The notes under the pieces: generated by a model | What the model was told of the DNA's origin: nothing | What the model saw: only the letters and a program-made list of their open reading frames with translations | Database searches by the model: none | Translations under genes and position numbers: made by a program | Assembly (NCBI GenBank): GCA_937920255.1 | Contig: CALDSL010000205.1 | Location: 1 to 21,941 of the forward strand | DNA: 21,941 nt | Source of the DNA: an uncultured Anaerolineaceae bacterium | GTDB taxonomy: Bacteria > Chloroflexota > Anaerolineae > Anaerolineales > Anaerolineaceae | Reading direction: 5' to 3' | Part shown: piece after piece, positions 8,829-16,397 of the stretch | Layout of the letters: the number at the start of each line of letters is the position of its first letter | Position numbering within the stretch: position 1 is the first letter of the stretch

Positions 8829-9952
8829 GTGCCATTCCGGCGCGGCTGGGGGTGCAACAGCGGGTGCTGCCCAATTACCGCGCCCCCTTCTTTGACGCCC
8901 TGGCCTCGGCCTGCCCGCCGGGCGTGAGCGTGTTCGCCGGCCTGCCGCGCCCGGAAGAGGCGATTGAAACCCGCGTGGAGCTGGCCGCGGCGCAACTGGC
9001 GCCGGCGCGCAACCTCCATCTGGGGCGCGGGTCGCTCTACCTGTGCTTCCAGCGCGGTCTCCCGGGCTGGCTGGAGCGCTGGGACCCGGGCGCGCTGATC
9101 GTGGAGGCCAACCCGCGCTATCTCAGCACGCCCGCCGGCGTGCGCTGGATGCGCTCGCGCGGCCGCCCGGTGATCGGCTGGGGGTTGGGCGCGCCTGTCT
9201 CCGGCGGCGTCTTCAGCGGCTTGCGCGCCGCGGCGCGCCGCGCCTTTCTGTCACAATTCGATGTGCTGATAACCTACAGCCAGCAGGGAGCGCAGGAATA
9301 CCAGCGGTTGGGTTTTTCCGCCGAACGGGTGTTTGTCGCGCCCAATGCCGCCGCGCGCCGCCCGGTCCATCCCATCCCCGTGCGCTCGCTGGCTGCGCTC
9401 CCGCACCAGCTTACCTTGTTGTTCGTGGGTCGGCTGCAGGCCCGCAAGCGCGTGGATTTGTTGTTGCACGCCTGCCAGCGCCTGCCCGAGGGGCTGCGCC
9501 CGCACCTGTGGGTGGTGGGCGACGGCCCGGAACGCGCCAGCCTGGAGAAGATCGCCCGCGAGGTGTACCCCAATGCGCTGTTCCTGGGCGCGCGTCACGG
9601 CGCGCAACTGGAGCGCCTGTTTGTGGCCGCCGATGTGTTTGTGCTGCCCGGCACCGGCGGGCTGGCGGTGCAGCAGGCCATGTCATTTGGCCTGCCGGTG
9701 ATGGTGGCCGAGGCTGACGGCACGCAGTCCGACCTGGTACGCCCGGCCAACGGCTGGCAGCTCCCGCCGGGCGATGCGGATGCGCTGGTGCGGTATCTGT
9801 CGGACGCCCTGAGCGACACGCCGCGCCTGCGCCGCATGGGTGAAGAATCCTACCGCATCGCCAGCGAGGAGATCAACCTGGAGCACATGGTGGACGTCTT
9901 TGCCCGGGCGGTCGAGGCTGCCCTGGAACGCTCGAAGCGACGGAGAGGTTGA
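8825..9952 (+). CDS. glycosyltransferase, GT4-like (altered EX7E motif)
   Basis: Probable GT-B-fold glycosyltransferase of 375 residues acting at the cytoplasmic membrane face in glycan or glycolipid synthesis. The N-terminal half opens with VQQRVLPNYRAPFFDALA, a usual acceptor-domain start; the C-terminal donor-binding half has LLFVGRLQARKRVDLLLHA, LWVVGDGPERASLE and GLPVMVAEADGTQSDLV, characteristic of GT4. The canonical E-x7-E motif is degenerate: the segment GTGGLAVQQAM (276-286) has Gly and Gln where the two glutamates normally sit. The ATG overlaps the stop of the sbcC-like gene by four bases. Its own TGA is one base before the next glycosyltransferase. Sugar donor and acceptor are unknown. 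Confidence 0.85.
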   Translation: MSAIPARLGVQQRVLPNYRAPFFDALASACPPGVSVFAGLPRPEEAIETRVELAAAQLAPARNLHLGRGSLYLCFQRGLPGWLERWDPGALIVEANPRYLSTPAGVRWMRSRGRPVIGWGLGAPVSGGVFSGLRAAARRAFLSQFDVLITYSQQGAQEYQRLGFSAERVFVAPNAAARRPVHPIPVRSLAALPHQLTLLFVGRLQARKRVDLLLHACQRLPEGLRPHLWVVGDGPERASLEKIAREVYPNALFLGARHGAQLERLFVAADVFVLPGTGGLAVQQAMSFGLPVMVAEADGTQSDLVRPANGWQLPPGDADALVRYLSDALSDTPRLRRMGEESYRIASEEINLEHMVDVFARAVEAALERSKRRRG

Positions 9953-9953
9953 T

Positions 9954-11198
9954 ATGCATATCCTGCTGGTAGCCGACGGCCGCAGCCCCATCGCGCGGCG
10001 CTGGATCCAGGGCACGCTGGCCCTGCAGCACCGCGTCACGCTGGTATCGACCTACCCATGCGGCGAAGTGCCCGGCGTGGAACGGGTGGTGGTGATGCCG
10101 GTGGCATTCGCAAGCATGGCGGGCAGCCAGGTGGGGCAGGCCGGGCAGCCGGCCGCTGCCAAACCCGGCGGCCTGCGCGGTCTGGCGCGGCGTTTCCGCA
10201 ACCTGTTCGTATCCGCGCGCTACATTGCCGGCCCGCTGACGCTGTCGTACTACGGGCCGCGCTTTCGCCGCCTAGTGCGCAGCGTGCAGCCCGACCTGGT
10301 GCACGCGCTGCGCATTCCCTTTGAGGGGATGCTGGCCGCTTATACGCCCAAAGAAGTCCCCTTTGTGGTTTCCATCTGGGGTAACGACCTCACCCTGCAC
10401 GCCCAGCGCACGCAGTGGATGGCGCGCCTGACAAGGTGGACGCTGCGCCGCGCGAACGGTCTGGTGGCGGATGCGCGCCGCGATATCCGCCTGGGGCGCG
10501 AGTGGGGCTTCGCGCTCGACCGGCCCAGTCTGGTGGTTCCGGGCAACGGCGGCCTGGATGTGCGCGAACTGCGCAGTTCGCGCGGCTGCGCCAGCCGGCT
10601 GTTGGAAGGCTTGCCCGAAGGCGCCCCGCTTGTGATCAACCCGCGCGGCTTTCGCCCCGGCTCGGTGCGCACCGAAGTGTTCTTTCAATCCATCCCCTAT
10701 GTTCTCCAGCACCGGCCGGACGTGCACTTTTTGTGCGTGGGCATGGCCGGCCAGAGCGAGGCCGAGCAGTGGTTGGAAAAGCTGCGCGTGAACGGGCAGG
10801 TGCGGCTGCTGCCGTACCTGTCGCAAAATGAGTTGTGGGATCTGTTCCTGCGCGCGCACGTCACCGTGTCGGTCAGCGCGCACGACGGCACGCCCAACAC
10901 GCTGCTGGAAGCCATGTGCTGCGGCTGCTTCCCGGTCACCGGGGATATCGAGTCACTGCGCGAATGGCTGACGCCGGGAGTCAACGGTTTGCTGGTGGAC
11001 CCCGAACAGCCGCAGGTGCTGGCGGAGGCGGTGCTGATCGCGCTCAACCAGCCCGAGCTGCGCGCCGCGGCGGCCGAGCAGAATTTCCGGCTGGTATCCG
11101 AGCGCGCCGAGCTGGGCCTGGTACGCGCGCAGATCGAAGTCTTTTATCAGCGCCTGGTACAAAAACCTGCCGGCGCCGGCGACCCAAACGCGCACTAG
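9954..11198 (+). CDS. glycosyltransferase, GT4-like
   Basis: GT-B-fold glycosyltransferase, 414 residues. ATG 9954 is preferred: GGAGAGG at 9942-9948 precedes it and the protein then begins MHILLVADGRSPIARRWIQG, the usual first beta strand and glycine loop of the fold; an in-frame ATG at 9840 would overlap the previous gene by over 100 bases and adds a non-homologous tail. Donor-domain features include FVVSIWGNDLTLHA in the linker region and SAHDGTPNTLLEAMCCGCFPV with E319 as the second member of the E-x7-E pair and Asp in the first position. A long hydrophobic-poor insertion follows residue 40. It is the last gene of the sbcC-glycosyltransferase operon and is convergent with the PlsY-like gene, the two stop codons sharing CTAG at 11195-11198. 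Confidence 0.87.
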   Translation: MHILLVADGRSPIARRWIQGTLALQHRVTLVSTYPCGEVPGVERVVVMPVAFASMAGSQVGQAGQPAAAKPGGLRGLARRFRNLFVSARYIAGPLTLSYYGPRFRRLVRSVQPDLVHALRIPFEGMLAAYTPKEVPFVVSIWGNDLTLHAQRTQWMARLTRWTLRRANGLVADARRDIRLGREWGFALDRPSLVVPGNGGLDVRELRSSRGCASRLLEGLPEGAPLVINPRGFRPGSVRTEVFFQSIPYVLQHRPDVHFLCVGMAGQSEAEQWLEKLRVNGQVRLLPYLSQNELWDLFLRAHVTVSVSAHDGTPNTLLEAMCCGCFPVTGDIESLREWLTPGVNGLLVDPEQPQVLAEAVLIALNQPELRAAAAEQNFRLVSERAELGLVRAQIEVFYQRLVQKPAGAGDPNAH

Positions 11199-11908
11199 CT
11201 CGGGATTTTTACCTTCAGGTAGCGCGCCATCCTGGCAAAGCTTTTGCCCATCGGGGTTGAGTCGACCCAGGCAGAGCCCACGCTGGCTTGTCCTTCGCGT
11301 CGTTGCTTGAGAATCCGCAGCGCCTGTGGCAGCATGCCGCCGATAAAGACCACATTCATCGCCACGGCGTACCAGATGAACGCGGGATCATCCGTGCGCA
11401 GGATCATCCACGGGATTAACAGCACCACCCACAAAATCAGCGAGAGGACGAAGTTGCGCAGGATCAGCATGCCGATCAACGGGCCGGCGATGGGCAGAAC
11501 AATCGCGGCCAGCCAGTCGATGACGGCCAGGCTGCCGAGCATCACCGTATAACCGCCGCTGCCTTGAAAGCGGTGGTAGACCGGGAAGATGTGCCCCAGC
11601 AGCACAAAAATCGCCGCCGCCAGGTAGTATAACTGCCCCGGGAAGAGCAGGCGAACCCCTAGCACCGGCAAGACGGCTTTGAGGATATCCAGCAGGCTGA
11701 CCAGCATCCCCCAGCGCGTGTTGAGCGCCGCGCCAACCGAGCTGGCGCTGACCGAATCCAGTTTGAACATCCTGCCGGTCGCTTCATCATGCAGCTCAAA
11801 ATCTTCGAGATTCTTGCGCGTCACCAGCCAGTAGACGATGCGCGCGAACGACAGGCTGCCGATCAAATAACAGGCGATTGCCACAACAATTGCGACTTTC
11901 ACATCCAT
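11195..11908 (-). CDS. divergent PlsY-like membrane protein
   Basis: Multi-pass membrane protein of 237 residues resembling PlsY, the acyl-phosphate:glycerol-3-phosphate acyltransferase of phospholipid synthesis. ATG 11908 is chosen because GGGGAGG lies just upstream; an earlier in-frame ATG at 12007 lies upstream of the promoter. The arrangement follows PlsY: a first helix ending IGSLSFARIVYW (canonical GS-x-P-x-G), a loop with SVSASSVGAALN at 53-63 (canonical GSGNxGATN), and GHIFPVYHRFQGSGGYTV at about 105-122 (canonical GHxxPxFxxFKGGKGVAT). The catalytically important GGKG has become GSGG, losing the lysine, and the GSGN residues are also changed. It may have a different substrate, or be an inactive paralogue. 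About six or seven hydrophobic segments are visible. Confidence 0.72.
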   Translation of the reverse strand: MDVKVAIVVAIACYLIGSLSFARIVYWLVTRKNLEDFELHDEATGRMFKLDSVSASSVGAALNTRWGMLVSLLDILKAVLPVLGVRLLFPGQLYYLAAAIFVLLGHIFPVYHRFQGSGGYTVMLGSLAVIDWLAAIVLPIAGPLIGMLILRNFVLSLILWVVLLIPWMILRTDDPAFIWYAVAMNVVFIGGMLPQALRILKQRREGQASVGSAWVDSTPMGKSFARMARYLKVKIPS

Positions 11909-11967
11909 CGTGCCCTCCCCCTGAACGGGTATGCGGTTTTTGAACAGATGAAGAATAATCTGGTAAC

Positions 11968-11996
11968 AGTATACAAGCACGGAGCGCTTCCTACAA
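11968..11996 (-). promoter_or_regulatory. promoter of the PlsY-like gene
   Basis: On the minus strand TTGTAG (11996-11991) and TATACT (11973-11968) are separated by exactly 17 bases, close to the housekeeping sigma consensus. Transcription should begin near 11961, leaving an untranslated leader of about 50 bases ending in the GGGGAGG ribosome-binding site. This promoter excludes the upstream in-frame ATG at 12007 as the start. Confidence 0.65.
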
Positions 11997-12040
11997 TAGG
12001 CAGGCATATAAACTGGATACAGGCTGTCTCCTTCCTGCTG

Positions 12041-12046
12041 TATAAT
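12041..12046 (+). promoter_or_regulatory. -10 box of polX, probably leaderless
   Basis: A perfect TATAAT ends seven bases before ATG 12054, so the transcript should start at or next to the start codon. There is no Shine-Dalgarno. No convincing -35 hexamer was found 16-18 bases upstream. Confidence 0.6.
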
Positions 12047-12053
12047 TTCCGGT

Positions 12054-13778
12054 ATGGATAATTACGCGCTGGCAGAAATATTTGACCGTATTGGCTCGCT
12101 GCTGGAGATCAAGGGCGAAGTGGTGTACAAATACCTGGCGTACCGCAAAGCGGCCGACAGCCTGCGCAACCTGGGGCAGGACGTCAATCAGATTGCCAAA
12201 GAAGGCCGCCTGACGGAGATCCCCGCGGTGGGCAAGGCGATTGCCGAGAAAATTGATGAGCTGCTGAAGACCGGGCGGCTGGAATTTCTGGAGAAACTGG
12301 AAGCCGAAATCCCACCTTCGCTGGTCGAACTGCTGGAAGTGCCCGATGTAGGGCCGCGCAAAGCGCTCATGCTCTACAAACAGGCCGGGATTACCAACAT
12401 GCAGGAACTGGAAGCCGCCGTGCGCGAGGGTAAACTCGATGGGTTGCCCGGCATCGGCGCCAAGACCGAACAGCGCATCCTGGCCGGCATTGAAGCCGTT
12501 AAGCGGCGCTCCAGGCGCATGACGCTGGACACCGCCCGCGGGCACGCCGCCCGCTGGGTGGCCTGGCTGCGCGAGCAGCCGGGCGTCATCCACGCCGAAG
12601 CCGCCGGCAGCCTGCGGCGCTGGAAAACTACGGTCGGCGACCTCGACCTGGTGGCCGCTGCCGCCGACCCGGACGCGATCATGGAGGCCTTTACCACCCA
12701 CTCGGACGTGCGGCAGGTGCTGGGCGCTGGGCCGAACAAATCCAGCGTGGAATTGAAAAACGGTCTCAATATCCAGTTGTGGATCCAGCCGCCGGAGAAC
12801 TGGGGCAGCCTGCTGCAGTTTGTCACCGGTTCCAAAGACCACAACGTGCGCGTGCGCGAGCTGGCGCAGAAAAAAAAGCTGTCACTGTCCGAGCGCGGTT
12901 TTCTGCATGAAGACGGCAGCGAAGAAGCCTGCGCCACCGAAGAGGAAGTCTACGCCGCCCTGGGCCTGGAGTGGATGCCGCCCGAATTGCGCGAAGACCG
13001 CGGCGAGGTGGCGGCGGCCAAAGCCAAAAAGCTGCCCGCGCTGGTGCGCGTGGAGGAACGACTGGCCGAGCTGCATACCCACACCACCTGGAGCGACGGA
13101 GCCGCCACAATGGAAGAAATGGTAACGGCGGCGGTGGATCGCGGGCTGCGGGTGTACGCCGTCACTGACCATTCCGCCGGGTTGGGCGTCACCAATGGGC
13201 TGACGCCAGAACGCCTGGAGCAACAGCGCCAGGAGATGGACGCGCTGCAGAAAAAACTGGGTGACCGCATCGTGATCCTGCAGGGCTCCGAGGTGGAGAT
13301 CCACGCTGACGGCCACCTTGAATTTTCCAACGAAGTGCTGGCCGGGCTGGACATCGCCATCGCCTCGCTGCATATGGGGCTACGCCAGCCGCGCGAGCAG
13401 GTGACCGAGCGCCTGATCAACGCCATCCGCAACCCGCACATCGATATCATCGGGCATCTCAGCGGGCGTTTGCTGCCCAACCGTGAAGGCGCCGACCTGG
13501 ATATGGAAGCCGTGCTGCAGGCCGCGCTGGAAAGCGGGGTCTGCCTGGAAATCAACGCCAGCCCGTACCGGCTCGACCTGGACGAGGTCTATGCCCGCCG
13601 CGCTGCGGAAATGGGTATTCTGCTCTCCATCAACACCGACGCCCACCGCCCGGTGGAACTGGACCTGGCCTTGTATGGCTACTCGGTGGCGCGGCGCGCG
13701 TGGGTGCGTCCCGAGCAGGTGATCAACACTTGGGAGCCGGATCGCCTGCTGGAATGGCTGCGCAGCCGCGGCAAATAA
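12054..13778 (+). CDS. polX: PolX-like DNA polymerase/PHP 3'-5' exonuclease, third palm Asp replaced
   Basis: Bacterial family X polymerase-like protein with C-terminal PHP domain, 574 residues, the normal full length; the family works in gap filling and end processing in DNA repair. Order: N-terminal helical 8-kDa-like domain with two helix-hairpin-helix stretches (TEIPAVGKAIAEKI and LLEVPDVGPRKALMLY, then GLPGIGAKTEQRI), palm with GSLRRWKTTVGDLDL at 185-199 giving D196 and D198, thumb with FVTGSKDHNVRVRELA, and PHP from ELHTHTTWSDG (339-349) through TDHSAGLG, IIGHLSGRLL, EINASPYRLDL and NTDAHRP. The PHP metal ligands look intact. The third catalytic Asp of the palm, expected in a VDLRV-type strand, is Gln241 (NIQLWI), so polymerase activity may be lost while exonuclease remains. 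The gene is convergent with the next one. Confidence 0.92.
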   Translation: MDNYALAEIFDRIGSLLEIKGEVVYKYLAYRKAADSLRNLGQDVNQIAKEGRLTEIPAVGKAIAEKIDELLKTGRLEFLEKLEAEIPPSLVELLEVPDVGPRKALMLYKQAGITNMQELEAAVREGKLDGLPGIGAKTEQRILAGIEAVKRRSRRMTLDTARGHAARWVAWLREQPGVIHAEAAGSLRRWKTTVGDLDLVAAAADPDAIMEAFTTHSDVRQVLGAGPNKSSVELKNGLNIQLWIQPPENWGSLLQFVTGSKDHNVRVRELAQKKKLSLSERGFLHEDGSEEACATEEEVYAALGLEWMPPELREDRGEVAAAKAKKLPALVRVEERLAELHTHTTWSDGAATMEEMVTAAVDRGLRVYAVTDHSAGLGVTNGLTPERLEQQRQEMDALQKKLGDRIVILQGSEVEIHADGHLEFSNEVLAGLDIAIASLHMGLRQPREQVTERLINAIRNPHIDIIGHLSGRLLPNREGADLDMEAVLQAALESGVCLEINASPYRLDLDEVYARRAAEMGILLSINTDAHRPVELDLALYGYSVARRAWVRPEQVINTWEPDRLLEWLRSRGK

Positions 13779-13787
13779 GAGCCGGGT

Positions 13788-16211
13788 TTAGGGCATCGAA
13801 CCGAACATCACCTGGTTTGAGAAAGCCAGGAACACCACCCGGTTGGGGCTTAAAGCAAACGCCGTGACCGGCTTCTTTGGCAGCGGAAAATCGCGTTCCT
13901 GCTCGGGGTCCTGGCGCAATTCGCGCTGGAAATTCAACCGCAGGCTGAAGTGGTAGATCGACGGGCCTTTGCTGTCCAGAATGAACAGCGACGGGTCAGG
14001 CGGCTGCGTGGTGAGCATTTGCAGGAACCCCGTGTCGGTGAAGCTTTGCACCGCGCCGTCCGGCCCGCCGTATGGCGCCGGGTCGTTGCAGCGCGTGGGC
14101 GAAAAATCGAAGCCCGAGTAGGTGCACACGGTCATCATGCCGCTGGAACGCAGCAGGTACAGGTCGTCCGCATAGAGCGTAATGTCAATTACGTCCGCCA
14201 TGAGCGGCACTTCGTTGCCGAAGAACAGCCGCGGCCGGTCTGCATATTTATAGTCGTCTCCATCGAAGCGCCACACGGCGTTATTTTGCAGGTCGAGCAC
14301 AAACAGGTCGCCGTTTTGCACCGCCATCGCGGTGATTTTGCCCCAGTTATTTTCGGGTGGGGCCAGGGTGGACGCCAGCGGAGCGTCACCTTTGGCGCAA
14401 TATAACAGGTTGCCGGTCGCGTCGATGGCCAGAATATCGGCTCCCGAGGCGGTGTTCGTCGGCAGCGTCGCCAGCCCGACCAGCGGGCCGACAATCATAC
14501 TGCCGTACGGGCCCGGGCCGCAGGAAAAATTGGCGTCGTATTCGTAGGTGCGGCCGGTGCGCTCCATGCGCAGCACGCGCCCCGAGTTGGCATCCAGCAT
14601 GTACAGCTCGTTGTTAGTGGCGACCATGCGCGTCACGTTGATACTGTCGGCCAGCACGCCGGTGAAGGCCGGGGCAAGCTGCAGCCGCACGATGCCGTCC
14701 AGCGAGTCCATGGCCACTTGCGCTTTGCGGCGCAGCGCCAACGACTCGTCGTCGCTGCCAAACTCCTCCGATTTGTTGACCCAATACACCACCTGTTCCC
14801 AGTTGGCGCGGCGTTGGGTCAGGTCCTCTTCGATGTTGGCCTGCTCCGCATACAGGCGCGCCTGTTCCAGGTAGGCCGTACGCTGCTCGCTGGCCCCAGA
14901 GCGGAAGTACACCGCCGTGGCCGCGGCCACCACGATGATGGGGATGGCAACTGCGATAAAGAACAGCGTGGCCGGCGAGGGGTTAAACGACGCCTGCTCT
15001 TCGGGAGCCAGGTGCGGCAGCACGGCGCCCACCGACCGGCCGGCTTTGGCGCGCGCGCGGCGAATACGACGGAAAAATGCCGCCAGCCGCTTGACAAACG
15101 GCCGCTCCGCCGGGGCATAGGTCACCTGGTCGGGCGCGGGTTTGGCGGGAGCGTTTGCGTCGGCGGTCGCCTGGGGGCGCTGCACCAGCCCGCCCAGCGA
15201 AAATTTCTTCTCCGGCGCCGGTGCGGCCGCGGCGGCGTGATGACCTCGGCGTTCTTCCACGCGCCGGCGCGCCTGACTGATCACCGGCGTGGTGGGCAGG
15301 CTTTCAGCTTCTTCCGTAACAATCGCGGGGGTTTCGGCAGCCGGTTCAGGCTCGGGCGGCGTTTCCACGCTGAATTCGGGCGCTTCGGCCGCCGGCGCCA
15401 AGCCGGGCGGGGCTTCCACGGCGGGCTCAACCACGGCCGGAGCAGGTGCGGTGTCAACTTGGGCGGGGCGCGCCGCGGCGGGCGCTGCCCTCGCCGGCAG
15501 GGGCTCCACCTGCACCTGGCCGCCGCCGGTTTTCACCCGCAGCAGCCCGGCGCGCAGATCGGGCGGGACGATGTTGTAGACGTTATCGAGGTCCGCCACC
15601 GCCGCGGCGAAAAGCGGCGCTGGCCAGGATGCCATCGGTTCAGGCGAGAAGATGAGCGCGTCCCCCGGCTCGAGGCTGGCCTGGAAAAAGCGCAGCGGCA
15701 CGGCGCGGCTGGCGCCCAACCCGCGCCCGGTGCTGGAACTATCGAAATACTCGGTAGCGCCGCCGGAGGTGAGCAAAAAGGTGTGGGCCGGCCCGGCATG
15801 CGCGATATAGGCCAGATTGTTGCGGACAACGCACAGGTTGAGCACCATGATCACCGGCGTGCGTTCCGAGCGCGACAGCAGGTTCTCGTTCAGCGCTTCC
15901 ACGGCGTCTTTGACCGCTGAGGTGACCGTGCCGCCGGTGCGAAAATAGGTGCTGCTCAGAAGCTGGAACGCTTCTTTGAGGAGATCTGGCGACAGGGGCT
16001 GCCCGCCGGGGCTGCTCAGAGTTACGGCCAGCAGGTCCGATGCCCGGTGGCGGTCTGAGCGGCGTGGGGCGGCGGTGGCCATAAATTCCGGCAGTTCCGG
16101 CAGCGCGCGCGCGGCGGTGAAGTTGAGAGGTGTGAGGATCAGGTCAAACACGGTGCCAGCCCATCCATTTGTGAGATATCGGCGTTCTTGCTCCCGCCGG
16201 TTGCGGTGCAT
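13788..16211 (-). CDS. PP2C-like / transmembrane / propeller-like protein
   Basis: Not a protein I can name; 807 residues from ATG 16211, chosen because a TATAAT ends ten bases upstream (a leaderless start), whereas the longer frame to 16322 runs through that promoter. N-terminal residues of about 50-230 resemble a PP2C/SpoIIE-type phosphatase fold (LNLCVVRNNLAYIAHAGPAH, then LEPGDALIFSPEP), but the metal-binding Asp positions (normally GDS and SDG) read AGP (139-141) and SPE (189-191), suggesting no catalysis. A Pro/Ala/Glu-rich linker (about 235-400) and a basic stretch lead to one membrane helix (about 416-437), then a helical coiled-coil segment (QARLYAEQANIEEDLTQRR). The remaining 300 residues contain repeating beta segments such as NELYMLDANSGRVLRM and GDLFVLDLQNNAVWRFDG, likely an extracytoplasmic beta-propeller. 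Confidence 0.7.
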   Translation of the reverse strand: MHRNRREQERRYLTNGWAGTVFDLILTPLNFTAARALPELPEFMATAAPRRSDRHRASDLLAVTLSSPGGQPLSPDLLKEAFQLLSSTYFRTGGTVTSAVKDAVEALNENLLSRSERTPVIMVLNLCVVRNNLAYIAHAGPAHTFLLTSGGATEYFDSSSTGRGLGASRAVPLRFFQASLEPGDALIFSPEPMASWPAPLFAAAVADLDNVYNIVPPDLRAGLLRVKTGGGQVQVEPLPARAAPAAARPAQVDTAPAPAVVEPAVEAPPGLAPAAEAPEFSVETPPEPEPAAETPAIVTEEAESLPTTPVISQARRRVEERRGHHAAAAAPAPEKKFSLGGLVQRPQATADANAPAKPAPDQVTYAPAERPFVKRLAAFFRRIRRARAKAGRSVGAVLPHLAPEEQASFNPSPATLFFIAVAIPIIVVAAATAVYFRSGASEQRTAYLEQARLYAEQANIEEDLTQRRANWEQVVYWVNKSEEFGSDDESLALRRKAQVAMDSLDGIVRLQLAPAFTGVLADSINVTRMVATNNELYMLDANSGRVLRMERTGRTYEYDANFSCGPGPYGSMIVGPLVGLATLPTNTASGADILAIDATGNLLYCAKGDAPLASTLAPPENNWGKITAMAVQNGDLFVLDLQNNAVWRFDGDDYKYADRPRLFFGNEVPLMADVIDITLYADDLYLLRSSGMMTVCTYSGFDFSPTRCNDPAPYGGPDGAVQSFTDTGFLQMLTTQPPDPSLFILDSKGPSIYHFSLRLNFQRELRQDPEQERDFPLPKKPVTAFALSPNRVVFLAFSNQVMFGSMP

Positions 16212-16221
16212 TCTAGCGTTG

Positions 16222-16227
16222 ATTATA
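16222..16227 (-). promoter_or_regulatory. -10 box of the PP2C-like gene, probably leaderless
   Basis: The minus strand carries TATAAT (16227-16222) ending ten bases before ATG 16211. Initiation would fall within a few bases of the ATG. This supports the shorter protein. No clear -35 was seen. Confidence 0.5.
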
Positions 16228-16356
16228 CAACGAATGCACGCGCGCATCGCCGGCAGAACGTACCACAGCGCAGCAAGGAGTGTGCCATTTATACTGATTG
16301 GGAAGCGCCGGCTTGCGATCAATTGACCCCAAAAATCGATGAAATCGCCGCTTGCG

Positions 16357-16365
16357 TGCTACAAT
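16357..16365 (+). promoter_or_regulatory. extended -10 promoter of the MFS gene
   Basis: TGCTACAAT forms an extended -10 element (TGn followed by TACAAT at 16360-16365). No matching -35 is needed for this class and none is clear. Transcription would start near 16372, about 26 bases before ATG 16398, with GGAG at 16386-16389 as ribosome-binding site. Confidence 0.5.
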
Positions 16366-16397
16366 AGCAGGCAAATTCTGGCCCTGGAGATTCATCG

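Noticed and set aside
9840..9953. Upstream ATG extending the second glycosyltransferase by 38 residues
   Set aside because: It lies inside the first glycosyltransferase; ATG 9954 has GGAGAGG and begins the Rossmann-like strand.
14718..15920. 400-codon open frame on the plus strand opposite the PP2C-like gene
   Set aside because: Arg/Gly/His-rich translation typical of the antisense of GC-rich coding DNA; no ribosome-binding site and no domain.
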